The notes: a model not told the origin generated them from the letters alone. Positions 54,614 to 63,589 are shown, counted from the first letter of the stretch. The stretch is DNA of 64,000 bases from Mesorhabditis belari (GCA_958450365.1 CAUEEP010000700.1:1-64000), one strand, 5' to 3'. A program made the numbers and translations.

Positions 54614-57600
54614 TCAATCAACATATTGCTTATTTCCGGTGAGGTGCTCGACGTAGATGTCCCGTGACCATTTGATCGCATCCGTCACCATCAGTTTCTT
54701 CATGAGTTGGCCGTACTTCAGTGAGACTCCGAGTTTTCTAAGTATAATGTCATTATTTAAACACCATCCACCAAGAGGGCCGACCGTAAAAGCGTCCAGA
54801 TCGACGTCGTAGTTGAGGGCACGGAGCTGGTTGGAGATGTCGTCGTACTTCCGGAGTTTCTCTTGTCGGGAGGCGATGAAGGCGTCCACTCGGTTCTCGA
54901 AGGGCATCGTCACGTCTATGATGGTCACCGTCTTGGCTTGGTCATCCTGGATTACGAGGTCGGGCCGTAGGGTGGAGTTAACGCCTGGAACTTGCTGGTT
55001 AATTCGAATTACTGAAGTTTCAGGGCATTTAACGGCTTTCACGAGTCGGTCCAAGATGGCGTTGTGTCGTCGGGTGATCGTCGCGAGGTGAGGTTTGCAA
55101 TGGCCTAGCACGTGGGGAAGAGTTTCGGACGCGTGTCCACATCGCCTGCAACTTTTATTTCCATTACCAAATCTCTTAGTGGCATTCAGGGGGACACAGT
55201 CCAAACGTGCTCGATGGATAAATCTCCAGTCTGCAAAACGGGTGAATTGACCCGTTTGCAGAAAGTGGTTCGAGCAGTTTGAACTGGTCGTAAGACTATA
55301 AACTTTGCCCTGATCCGGCTTGGAGATGAGGCTCTGGCGGTTGAACTCTCGGACGGCACAACGAAGGGAGTATTCGACGGTTGGGGCTGGAAGTTGGGTT
55401 TTATTTAGTAAAAGGTTAATTTTGCCAGATTCCCATTTCCATTCGATGTCCATCTTCGCCTTCAGTCTTCGAGTCGCTTTGCGTAGTCGGATCCACATGT
55501 TGGTGATGTCGCTGGACTCGAGCCTGAAATCTCCTTTCATTGAACCGTTCAAGTAGTCGCTAATTTCTTGTTCGTTACGGATCGCCCTTCGAAGTCGTTT
55601 GGTCACCGTCTCGTGGAGGCAGGCTGCGGCGAAATCCTTGACATCTGGTGAGGTGAGTAGTCGGAGGCCGTGCACAAGTTTGGAGACGTCCGCGAGAACT
55701 GAAATTTTCTGTAGACCTAAACCACCCATCTGACTGGAGAGGTAGAGGACTTCTGGGCTGGCTCGTTCCGGCAGGTTCATCCACTTCTTGGCGATGGCCT
55801 TGAGCTTATTGTCGAATGCTGTAAGTGGTTTCTTTGCTACAACACCATTTTTTAGATGAAAAGAAATACACGGTAGAACAAATGTGTTGATGGCGTCGGC
55901 CTTCTGCCATGGAGCGAGCAACGAGGAGTCGAGGGCGTCGAGCTGGGCGGTCATCTTCTCAATCACCTTCTGAGCGCTGGGGGCGGAGTGATAGCCGGTT
56001 GGTGTGCCTAGGTGTTCATATAGATCGTCCTCAGAGTGGACGGCTATAAACTCCCCTTGTACTCGTAGTTGGTTGTTGAGTGCTTTCTTCTTCTTCCCAT
56101 CGATGCAGAGGCTGGCGCACTTCTTGGAGTTGAACTTCAGGCCCAACCAGTCGGCTGCCGAGGACACGACATCAAGTGTTTTCTGAAGTTGGATTGGGGT
56201 ACCTGTGATTACCGCAAGGTCGTCCGCGTAGGCCAGCACATCCACATTTCGTCCATGCATCTTGTATCCGGTGTTGGTTTGGGAAATGGCTCGGAGAAGG
56301 GGCTCAAGTGTTAAATTAAAGATAATGGGTGACAAAGGGCAACCCTGCTTTACTCCTGCCTGGATTGGGATGTCGTTGGTTGGACCAGTGGTGCTTCGGA
56401 TGGTGGTTGAGCAGTTGGCATAGAGACGACGGACGACCTCGATGGCGGTGTTGTTGAGTCCGGCGTATTTGAGGGCACTGAAAATGGATTGATGTGGGAC
56501 ACTACCAAATGCGTTTGTTAAATCTAGCCATGCCATAGAAACTTGTTTCCGGTTGCGTCGAGCGTCCACGATGGTAGATTGGAGAACGAAGTTGTGCTCG
56601 GCACATCCATCAGCTGCCACGAATCCCTTCTGTGATTTGGAGATGCGTCCATTGCGGCTTGCCCACTTCCCGAGACGGTTTGCTAAAACAGAAGCGTACA
56701 CCTTAGAAATAGTATTAGACATGGAGATAGGTCTCCAGTTGTTAACTTCTCTTTTGTCGCCCTTCTTGTGGAGCAGCACCGTCGAAGATTGGTTCCATTT
56801 CGCTGGGGCGTGTTGGAGTCGATGGCAAGCGTTGAAGAGCGAGGCGAGGATGTGTGAGCCATTGTCGAACCTCTTCCAAACGGCGTAACGAAGGAGATCC
56901 GGGCCAGGTGCGGTGTTGGAGCATCGGGAGAGACGAGACCAAACCTCCGGAGCTGTAAAGATTTCGTTAAACGGGTTAACATCACCGGCTAGGTTGTCCT
57001 CTTGCTCTGGCACGAAGTCGGGAGTCGTCGGGTCCACGGGTGGGGACGGTCCAAACACGTCGCTGAAATGTCGGTGGAGGTCGTTTGCTGGAATTTGACA
57101 GAATGGTGAACCTGCCTCAACAACTTCTCTGAATGCCCGTGGGCGGCACTTCCTGTAGAGTTTCTGGATCCTCGATGCAGCCTTTGGATCGTAACGTGGC
57201 GGTCCTCTTCTTGGTGGTGGCGGCGGTTGTCTTCTTGGCTGGGTTGGGCGTGGGCTCTTCGGCGGCGCGTCACCCATTTTCGTAGTCGTCTTGGCATCTT
57301 CCAGGAGCTCATCGAGCAGCTGATCTAGGCCTTGAGCATTAGTGACTGTGTTAAACTTGGCCGTCCATTCCCGTTGATGTAGCGCTCCATTTGCGGCCAT
57401 TGGTGGTGGCGGTTGAGGCATTGGAGGACTTCTGGGCGGGGTCCGGTGGATGGTGAAGGTGTTGTTGAGCTGATCTGGTGGGCTTGGTGGAGGCGTGGTG
57501 TGTAGTGAGCGAGCTGCAGCAGGTCCGGTGACTGGGGATCCGATCGCAACCACTTCCTCAATTAGAATTTCATCAGAACTTTCTTCAGTACTCTCATGGG

Positions 57601-58813
57601 AAAACTTTTGCTGACCGTTCCTTTTGCGTGTTGTTGTTGCCTTCTTCTTGGTGGGTGGAGGTGGCACGCGGAGTTGGCCGGTTGGTCCGGTGTGCGGTGA
57701 TCCGATCTCCTCAATTGTCTCATTAGCACCCTCCAACTGACCTCTCCTCTTTCGTGGTGTTATTCTGGCCATTCCGGTCGACCTCTTCTTGCAGCCGGGG
57801 GCGTGTAGAGTGAAATCCCTTTTTGAATTGTAGTGGACTTGGCATCGGGCGCATTCTAGGACGAGCTTGGCGACGTGTATGCGTAGGTGCGTCTGTAAAC
57901 TTTTCATTGCCGTAAATTTGGCTTTGGTTGGAGGACATAACCGACATTTTAAATCTAGGGCTTCCACACATTCTAGCTTGACTATGTAATTATTGAAAAG
58001 TAAGGGGAACCCGTCCTCTTCGCATGCTCTCTTCAGGTGGTCGTCCGCCTTCTTCTTGGTGTCGAACTCCATAGCGCAGCTCTTGCACCTAAAGACAAAC
58101 TCATCCTTCCAGCCGTGCTTGCTCCCGAGGTGCTTCTTGAGGTCCCCCTGCCGGATGTAGATTCCTTCGCACCATTTGCACTTCAGTCGCTCGTCGAGGG
58201 GCATATCCAGAAAGTATTTGGTTAAGGTTTGATTTAGGTTAAACCTCCCTGGATCCGCCATTCCGACGTCTTCGGTGGTGTCCTTGGTGGGATGCCGTGA
58301 GGAGTGTGAAGAGACTTGGGACGAGATGGCATCGCACCGGGGCTCGGGTGGGTAGTCGCCCGGCATTGAATGGGTTTGCCTCGGCAATGCTGCCTCAGCA
58401 ATGACACCATCCAAGCCGATAAGGTCGATTGGCACGTCGTTTGGGTAGTCTTGGGAAGAGTTGGCATCGCGTCCGGGCACTTGTAGTCGTGTAGTCGGGT
58501 CTCCGTCCGTCTCGCCCGGCATTAAGTGGGGTTGTCTCGGCAATGCTGCCTTAACAAGAAACCCACTCAAGCCGATAAGGTCTTCTTCGTCGTCCCTGGA
58601 GTTAACATCCGGCGTGACGGGGTAGCTCAACCGCTTTTGATCGCAGGAGCTGGGGCTAAAAATACAGCCCCCCCCGTCTTCCGAGCTAGTTAACGTCACA
58701 GGGGAATCGACGGCTTTTATAGACTGTGGCTGTCTAAGCGTGGAGGGGGCGACGGAAGAGGCGGCGAGGGAGGCTTCCCCTTGTGGTCGATGTAGACGCC
58801 TCGTGGTTCTCAT
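54614..58813 (-). CDS. Zinc finger / reverse transcriptase / restriction-like endonuclease protein (U2-targeting, Utopia-like)
   Basis: 1,399 residues from ATG at 58813 (MRTTRRLHR). Acts in target-primed reverse transcription at U2 genes. Visible order: Ser-rich N-terminus; two DLIGL...AALPRQ...MPG repeats (about residues 80-150); four zinc fingers at residues 210-340 (CKWC-x12-H-x4-H, CKSC-x12-H-x4-C, CRLC...H-x3-H, CARC-x12-H-x3-C); Pro/Arg-rich linker; RT with WRPISM, AWLDLTNAFGSVPHQ, GVKQGCPLSPIIFN and AYADD (about residue 860); CCHC knuckle C-x2-C-x8-H-x4-C (about 1221-1239); RRHNAI; endonuclease RPDLVI (about 1282) and DVTMPFE (about 1299). No AP endonuclease and no Ulp1-type protease, which separates it from L1-type and NeSL-1 elements. 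U2 insertion points to the Utopia lineage. Confidence 0.95.
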   Translation of the reverse strand: MRTTRRLHRPQGEASLAASSVAPSTLRQPQSIKAVDSPVTLTSSEDGGGCIFSPSSCDQKRLSYPVTPDVNSRDDEEDLIGLSGFLVKAALPRQPHLMPGETDGDPTTRLQVPGRDANSSQDYPNDVPIDLIGLDGVIAEAALPRQTHSMPGDYPPEPRCDAISSQVSSHSSRHPTKDTTEDVGMADPGRFNLNQTLTKYFLDMPLDERLKCKWCEGIYIRQGDLKKHLGSKHGWKDEFVFRCKSCAMEFDTKKKADDHLKRACEEDGFPLLFNNYIVKLECVEALDLKCRLCPPTKAKFTAMKSLQTHLRIHVAKLVLECARCQVHYNSKRDFTLHAPGCKKRSTGMARITPRKRRGQLEGANETIEEIGSPHTGPTGQLRVPPPPTKKKATTTRKRNGQQKFSHESTEESSDEILIEEVVAIGSPVTGPAAARSLHTTPPPSPPDQLNNTFTIHRTPPRSPPMPQPPPPMAANGALHQREWTAKFNTVTNAQGLDQLLDELLEDAKTTTKMGDAPPKSPRPTQPRRQPPPPPRRGPPRYDPKAASRIQKLYRKCRPRAFREVVEAGSPFCQIPANDLHRHFSDVFGPSPPVDPTTPDFVPEQEDNLAGDVNPFNEIFTAPEVWSRLSRCSNTAPGPDLLRYAVWKRFDNGSHILASLFNACHRLQHAPAKWNQSSTVLLHKKGDKREVNNWRPISMSNTISKVYASVLANRLGKWASRNGRISKSQKGFVAADGCAEHNFVLQSTIVDARRNRKQVSMAWLDLTNAFGSVPHQSIFSALKYAGLNNTAIEVVRRLYANCSTTIRSTTGPTNDIPIQAGVKQGCPLSPIIFNLTLEPLLRAISQTNTGYKMHGRNVDVLAYADDLAVITGTPIQLQKTLDVVSSAADWLGLKFNSKKCASLCIDGKKKKALNNQLRVQGEFIAVHSEDDLYEHLGTPTGYHSAPSAQKVIEKMTAQLDALDSSLLAPWQKADAINTFVLPCISFHLKNGVVAKKPLTAFDNKLKAIAKKWMNLPERASPEVLYLSSQMGGLGLQKISVLADVSKLVHGLRLLTSPDVKDFAAACLHETVTKRLRRAIRNEQEISDYLNGSMKGDFRLESSDITNMWIRLRKATRRLKAKMDIEWKWESGKINLLLNKTQLPAPTVEYSLRCAVREFNRQSLISKPDQGKVYSLTTSSNCSNHFLQTGQFTRFADWRFIHRARLDCVPLNATKRFGNGNKSCRRCGHASETLPHVLGHCKPHLATITRRHNAILDRLVKAVKCPETSVIRINQQVPGVNSTLRPDLVIQDDQAKTVTIIDVTMPFENRVDAFIASRQEKLRKYDDISNQLRALNYDVDLDAFTVGPLGGWCLNNDIILRKLGVSLKYGQLMKKLMVTDAIKWSRDIYVEHLTGNKQYVD
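58366..58414 (-). other. Covarying RNA hairpin, A3 second motif
   Basis: TTGGATGG/CCATTCAA, TTGC/GCAA (other copies TTGT/ACAA), GGCA-GCAT-TGCC. Preceded by CTTATCGGCTT. Encodes DLIGLDGVIAEAALPRQ. Confidence 0.75.
58522..58570 (-). other. Covarying RNA hairpin, A3 first motif
   Basis: TTGAGTGGG/CCCACTTAA, TTGT/ACAA, GGCA-GCAT-TGCC. Compared with B2, an A-T pair in the outer stem is G-C here. Preceded by CTTATCGGCTT. Confidence 0.75.
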
Positions 58814-58890
58814 AGTTCCAATCTCTGTATTGTACTGTTCCAGCCTTACCCAGTATACACCGGTGCGTGACGTTAACAAGCGATAAACTT

Positions 58891-58910
58891 ATTAAGCCGA
58901 TAAGAACAGA
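58891..58910 (-). repeat. U2: 20-bp U2 target duplication between A3 and B3
   Basis: U2 nt 38-57. A3 5' end (AAGTTTATCGC) on one side, B3 3' end (AACTTCC) on the other. Confidence 0.95.
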
Positions 58911-61900
58911 GGAAGTTTTATTCAGTGAATGTTGTAAAATTTCAAATAATATATGATGCCCGATGGCACTAGAATTGATGAATACAAATACAAATAGAGG
59001 TACTTGCATATAGTGAAGCGATAGGGTCAATAAATCACAATAGAATATATAGAAAATTGTTTTAAGATATAACAATTTTTGAGAAAAATGACAATTTGAA
59101 ATAATAATGAGTGTAGGACAACAAGTAAGAACTTCTCTCTGTTTAATCAACATATTGCTTATTTCCTGTCAGATGTTCCACGTATATGTCGCGCGACCAT
59201 TTGATTGCATCGGAGACCATCAGTTTTTTCATGAGTTGACCATATCGCAGTGAGACGCCGAGTTTTCTAAGTATTACATCGTTAGTTAAACACCATCCAC
59301 CAAGGGGGCCGACCGTAAAAGCATCCAGATAGACGTCGTAGTTGAGGGCTCGGAGTTGGTTGGCGATGTCGTCGTACTTCCGAAGCTTCTCTTGTCTGGA
59401 GTTGATGAAGGCGTCCACTCGGTTCTCGAAGGGCATTGTTACGTCGATGATGGTCACCGTCTTGGCTTGGTGGTCCTGGATGACAAGGTCGGGCCGTAGG
59501 TCGGAGTTAATGCCTGGAACTTGTTGGTTAATACGCATTAATGAAGTTTCAGGAATCTTAACAGCCTTTACGAGTCGGTCCAAGATGGCGTTGTGTCTTC
59601 GGGTGATCGTCGCGAGATGGGGCTTGCAATGGCACAATACGTGGGGAAGAGTTTCGGAGGAGTGTCCACATCGCCTGCAATTTTTGTTACCATTACCAAA
59701 TCTTTTAGTGGCATTCAGGGGGACACAGTCCAAACGTGCTCGATGGATGAATCTCCAGTCTGCAAAACGGGTGAATTGACCCGTTTGCAGAAAGTGGTTC
59801 GAGCAGTTTGAACTGGTCGTAAGGCTGTAAACTTTTCCCTGATCCGGCTTGGAGATGAGGCTCTGTCGGTAGAACTCTCGGACGGCAGAACGAAGGGAGT
59901 ATTCGACGGTTGTGGCTGGAAGTTGGGTTTTATTTAGTAAAAGGTTAATTTTGCCGGATTCCCATTTCCATTCGATGTCCATCTTCGCCTTCAGTCTTCG
60001 AGTCGCTTTGCGTAGTCGGATCCACATGTTGGTGATGTCGCTGGACTCAAGCCTGAAATCTCCTTCCATTGAACCGTTCAGATACTGAGTAATTTCTTGT
60101 TCGTTACGTATCGCCCTCCGAAGTCGTTTGGTCACCGTCTCGTGGAGGCAGGCTGCGGCGAAGTCCTTGACATCTGGTGAGGTGAGTAGTCGGAGGCCGT
60201 GCACAAGCTTGGAGACATCCGCGAGAACTGAAATTTTCTGTAGACCTAAACCACCCATCTGACTGGAGAGGTAGAGGACTTCTGGACTGGCGCGTTCCGG
60301 CAGATTCATCCATTTCTTGGCGACGGCCTTGAGCTTGTTGTCGAATGCTGTAAGTGGCTTTTTTGCTACAACACCATTTTTTAGATGAAAAGAGATACAC
60401 GGTAAAACAAAGGTGTTGATGGCGTCGGCCTTCTGCCATGGAGCGAGTAACGAGGAGTCGAGGGCGTCGAGCTGGGCGGTCATCTTCTCAATCACCTTCT
60501 GAGCGCTGGGGGCGGAGTGATAGCCGGTTGGTGTGCCTAGGTGTTCATATAGGTCGTCCTCAGAGTGGACGGCTATAAACTCCCCTTGTACTCGTAGTCG
60601 GTTGTTGAGCGCTTGTTTCTTCTTCCCATCGATGCAGAGGCTGGCGCACTTCTTTGAGTTGAACTTCAGCCCTAACCAGTCAGCTGCCGAGGAGACGACA
60701 TCGAGTGTTTTCTGAAGTTGGGTTGGGGTACCTGTGATTACCGCAAGGTCGTCCGCGTAGGCTAGCACATCCACATTTCGTCCATGCATCTTGTATCCGT
60801 TGTTGACTTGGGAGATGGCTCGGAGAAGAGGCTCAAGTGTTAAATTAAAGATAATGGGTGACAAAGGGCAACCCTGCTTTACTCCTGCCTGAATTGGGAT
60901 GTCGTTGGTCGGACCAGTGGAGCTTCGGATGGTTGTGGAGCAGTTGGCGTAGAGACGGCGGATGACCTCGATGGCAGTGTTGTTGAGTCCGGCGTACTTG
61001 AGGGCACTGAAAATGGATTGATGGGGAACACTACCAAAGGCATTTGTTAAGTCAAGCCATGCCATTGAAACTTGTTTTCGGTTCCGTCGCGCGTCCACGA
61101 TGGTCGATTGGAGAACGAAGTTGTGTTCCGCACATCCGTCGGCTGCCACGAAGCCCTTCTGCGATTTGGAGATACGTCCATGGCGGCTTGCCCACTTCCC
61201 AAGACGATTTGCTAAAGTTGAAGTGTAAACCTTTGAAATAGTGTTGGACATGGAGATAGGTCTCCAGTTGTTAACTTCTCTTTTGTCGCCCTTCTTGTGG
61301 AGCAGCACCGTCGAGGATTGATTCCATTTCGCTGGCACGTGATGTAGTCGGTGACAAGCGTTGAAGAGCGAGGCAAGGATGTGTGCACCGTTGTCGTACT
61401 TCTTCCACACGGCGTAGCGAAGGAGGTCCGGACCAGGCGCGGTGTTGGAGCATCGGGAGAGACGAGACCAAACCTCCGGAGCTGTAAAGATTTCGTTAAA
61501 CGGGTTAACATCACCGGTTAGGTTGTCCTCTTGCTCTGGCACGAAGTCGGGAATGGTCGGATCCACTAGTGGGGACGGTCCAAACACGTCGCTGAAATGC
61601 CGGTGGAGGTCGTTTGCTGGAATTTGGCAAAATGGTGAACCTGCCTCAACAACTTCTCTGAATGCCCGTGGGCGACACTTCCTGTACATCTTCTGTATCC
61701 TTGAGGCGGCCTTTGGGTCGTAACGTGGTGGTCCTCTTCTTGGTGGTGGTGGCGGCTGTCTTCTTGGCTGGACTGGGCGTGGGCTCTTCGGCGGCGCGTC
61801 TCCCATCTTTGTTGTCTTCTTCGCCTCTTCCACGAGCTGTTCGAGCAGGGTGTCTAGATCTTGAGGATTAGTAACCCTATTAAACTTGTCCGTCCATTCC

Positions 61901-62018
61901 CGTTGATGTGGAGCTCCATTTGCGGCCATTGGTGGTGGCGGTTGAGGCCATTTTGTATTGTACTGTTCCAGCCTTACCCAGTATACACCGGTGCGTGACG
62001 TTAACAAGCGATAAACTT
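58911..62018 (-). mobile_element. Retrotransposon B3 (family B), internally deleted
   Basis: Keeps the authentic 5' end (about 60 nt, AAGTTTATCGC to AGTACAATAC) and the 3' end. Everything between the 5' UTR and the Pro-rich linker, including the start codon and zinc fingers, is missing. The junction is near 61950-61956. The RT part is otherwise closest to B2. Confidence 0.93.
59143..61929 (-). CDS. RT / CCHC / restriction-like endonuclease protein of B3, no zinc fingers
   Basis: No frameshift. The first useful ATG is at 61929 (MAANGAPHQREW), giving about 928 residues; the frame is also open to a TTG at 62007 through the element 5' end. The RT motifs (YADD near 60755), CCHC and the endonuclease RPDLVI...DVTMPFE are all present. 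The last residues (HLTGNKQYVD) match family A rather than B, so the 3' coding end may be recombinant. It may act as an RT source but cannot bind DNA through the fingers. Confidence 0.88.
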   Translation of the reverse strand: MAANGAPHQREWTDKFNRVTNPQDLDTLLEQLVEEAKKTTKMGDAPPKSPRPVQPRRQPPPPPRRGPPRYDPKAASRIQKMYRKCRPRAFREVVEAGSPFCQIPANDLHRHFSDVFGPSPLVDPTIPDFVPEQEDNLTGDVNPFNEIFTAPEVWSRLSRCSNTAPGPDLLRYAVWKKYDNGAHILASLFNACHRLHHVPAKWNQSSTVLLHKKGDKREVNNWRPISMSNTISKVYTSTLANRLGKWASRHGRISKSQKGFVAADGCAEHNFVLQSTIVDARRNRKQVSMAWLDLTNAFGSVPHQSIFSALKYAGLNNTAIEVIRRLYANCSTTIRSSTGPTNDIPIQAGVKQGCPLSPIIFNLTLEPLLRAISQVNNGYKMHGRNVDVLAYADDLAVITGTPTQLQKTLDVVSSAADWLGLKFNSKKCASLCIDGKKKQALNNRLRVQGEFIAVHSEDDLYEHLGTPTGYHSAPSAQKVIEKMTAQLDALDSSLLAPWQKADAINTFVLPCISFHLKNGVVAKKPLTAFDNKLKAVAKKWMNLPERASPEVLYLSSQMGGLGLQKISVLADVSKLVHGLRLLTSPDVKDFAAACLHETVTKRLRRAIRNEQEITQYLNGSMEGDFRLESSDITNMWIRLRKATRRLKAKMDIEWKWESGKINLLLNKTQLPATTVEYSLRSAVREFYRQSLISKPDQGKVYSLTTSSNCSNHFLQTGQFTRFADWRFIHRARLDCVPLNATKRFGNGNKNCRRCGHSSETLPHVLCHCKPHLATITRRHNAILDRLVKAVKIPETSLMRINQQVPGINSDLRPDLVIQDHQAKTVTIIDVTMPFENRVDAFINSRQEKLRKYDDIANQLRALNYDVYLDAFTVGPLGGWCLTNDVILRKLGVSLRYGQLMKKLMVSDAIKWSRDIYVEHLTGNKQYVD

Positions 62019-62075
62019 ATTAAGCCGATAAGAACAGATACTACACATTGATCTTAGCCAGAGGCCAGAAGCGAT
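62019..62075 (-). pseudogene. U2: U2 snRNA 5' part (nt 1-57) beyond B3
   Basis: Ends precisely at U2 +1 and is followed by E sequence, not by the U2 upstream flank. Confidence 0.93.
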
Positions 62076-62549
62076 GAGCGTTCCCGGTTGTCCTGTTCCT
62101 GGCGGCGGCGGCGAGAGCGGCGGCAACACATGCGGCGCCGATGGCGGCTGCGCGGACCCAGGGGGAGCTCGGTTGGCTCGGAGGCGACGAGAGGGCGACA
62201 CGTCGGATTCTTGTTCTTCATCTTGAGCGGCGGGTGGTGATCTTCTTCTTCTTCTTGATGAGTTGGAGCGAGGCGTGGAGTCGTCTTCTTCTTGTGTTGT
62301 CTTACGCGCTGCGCTGGGGTCGGCTCGGCTATATTCTTTTTGCGGGGTGGGTGGCTTTGGTCTCTTTTCGGAATCAGGTTCCGTGCTGTTTCTTTTAGCC
62401 GTTGTCCCACACTCTTCCGCTTGGGGGCTTTGCCTTCCCGGGTTGGGGGTTCTTTCTTTTAATCTATCTTCATTGGATCGCATATCCTCAGGTGTTCGGT
62501 CCCCCACAGGTGCGTGGGGGACCGAGATCACGCTAAAACCAAAATTCAT
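62076..62549 (-). CDS. Partial ORF in E: Ser/Arg/Pro-rich protein of unknown function
   Basis: About 158 codons before it runs into U2 sequence. The start at 62549 (MNFGFSVISV) is the first ATG in frame. Composition is strongly biased: RRRRRSPPAAQDEEQESD, Pro-rich tail. It resembles the linker or N-terminal parts of such elements in composition only; no domain recognised. It may be chance coding. Confidence 0.35.
62496..62525 (-). repeat. Perfect 12-bp hairpin in E
   Basis: TCGGTCCCCCAC, 6-nt loop, GTGGGGGACCGA. A GC-rich stem inside the E ORF near its N-terminus. Not found elsewhere in the window. Confidence 0.7.
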
Positions 62550-62592
62550 CCAAAGGCTTCGATCAACGTTCTTTCTCTGCTCAAATCAACGT

Positions 62593-62646
62593 ATTAAGCC
62601 GATAAGGACAGATACTCCACCCTGATCTTAGCCAGAGGCCAGAAGC
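62593..62646 (-). pseudogene. U2: Internal U2 fragment (nt 4-57) in E
   Basis: GGAGTA variant as in D1-D3, plus private changes (AAGGACAG, CCACCCTG on the + strand). Confidence 0.85.
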
Positions 62647-62759
62647 CAGTGGTTCCAATCAACGTTTTTCCCTGCTCCGCACAGCTCAATGAGTTTCGTC
62701 TTCCACTCGACCGACAGATTGCTCTGAAGTATCTCCGAGATTTACGAGTCCAAAAGCCT

Positions 62760-62816
62760 ATTAAGCCGATAAGAACAGATACTACACATTGATCTTAGCC
62801 AGAGGCCAGAAGCGAT
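62760..62816 (-). pseudogene. U2: U2 snRNA 5' part (nt 1-57) beyond E
   Basis: Followed by the normal U2 upstream flank. This is the true promoter end of the U2 gene holding the D4-A3-B3-E stack. Confidence 0.93.
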
Positions 62817-63589
62817 ACAGAACGAGAGAAAGGGAGCGGTATCTATTGGGCAGGGATCCCAGAAAGAGGCCGAGTCGCGACGCGCACAAAGAACGCGCGT
62901 GGTCGAGTGTTTTTTTCGTCAATTTCACCAATTTGATGGTTGTCATTCCCTTTCGATACCGCAAGAATGTGTGATTTGATGGTTGTACGGAGATTGGCTT
63001 TTATTTTGACTATCAGGCAACATCAACGTCAATTTTGTAGCGTCACATCCCTTGTTTCCCATAATTACAAATCGCTGTGTTTCGTCTTCTGATAAATTAT
63101 TCAAACGAAAAGTAACAGCACTTCCTTTAAAGAACATCCTTTAAATTCACTGCATTGTTTGAAAGTTCGTAATCAATGTATTTCGATGATTCTTGTTGGA
63201 GTTTTCGCATTTGATGAATTTCAATTTTGATCAATTTCGACTCAATTTCACCACTACAACAAGACCTATTTTTCAAAATTTTTCCACCATATAGTGGAAG
63301 AGTTTCGCACCCACTGATTCACTGAAAGTGAATCAGTGGCCCTCGCGCCGAAAAAACGCTCATTTTTTTTGGGTAACAATGTACGTACGGTATAAAAATG
63401 TAGGTACGGTATAATGGCTATTAATGGCTACTATACGGTAGTTTGAAGGGGAAGAAAAACCCCTGCGCTTCGTCGCCACTCATTGATTACCGTAAATGAT
63501 TAAAAATGAATCGAACGAACCGACTTGATGACAAAATGAAACGAACAGCACGAAAGCCTTTCCACTTCACTCTCAACTTTCGCATTCCC
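62817..63589. other. U2-SL1 spacer after E (alpha type)
   Basis: No gene seen. Confidence 0.7.

Larger units (their letters stand above)
54383..58890 (-). mobile_element. Retrotransposon A3 (family A), full length and intact
   Basis: 4,508 bp flanked by perfect 20-bp U2 target copies (54363-54382, 58891-58910). 77-nt 5' UTR, uninterrupted ORF, 231-bp 3' UTR. Best candidate in the window for an active autonomous element. Confidence 0.95.
62076..62757 (-). mobile_element. Composite fragment E with a D-type 5' leader
   Basis: From the 5' end: D-type leader (62647-62757, single copy of the 70-bp repeat), internal U2 fragment with GGAGTA, then 517 bp of sequence seen nowhere else in the window, ending exactly at U2 +1 of the B3-flanking U2 part. 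No element 3' end is present, so E looks like the 5' part of another element joined to a U2-led transcript. Confidence 0.7.

Noticed and set aside
54614..58813. NeSL-1 (SL1-targeting element of C. elegans) as the identity of family A/B
   Set aside because: Insertions are in U2, not in the adjacent SL1 genes, and no Ulp1-type cysteine protease domain is visible in the ORF.
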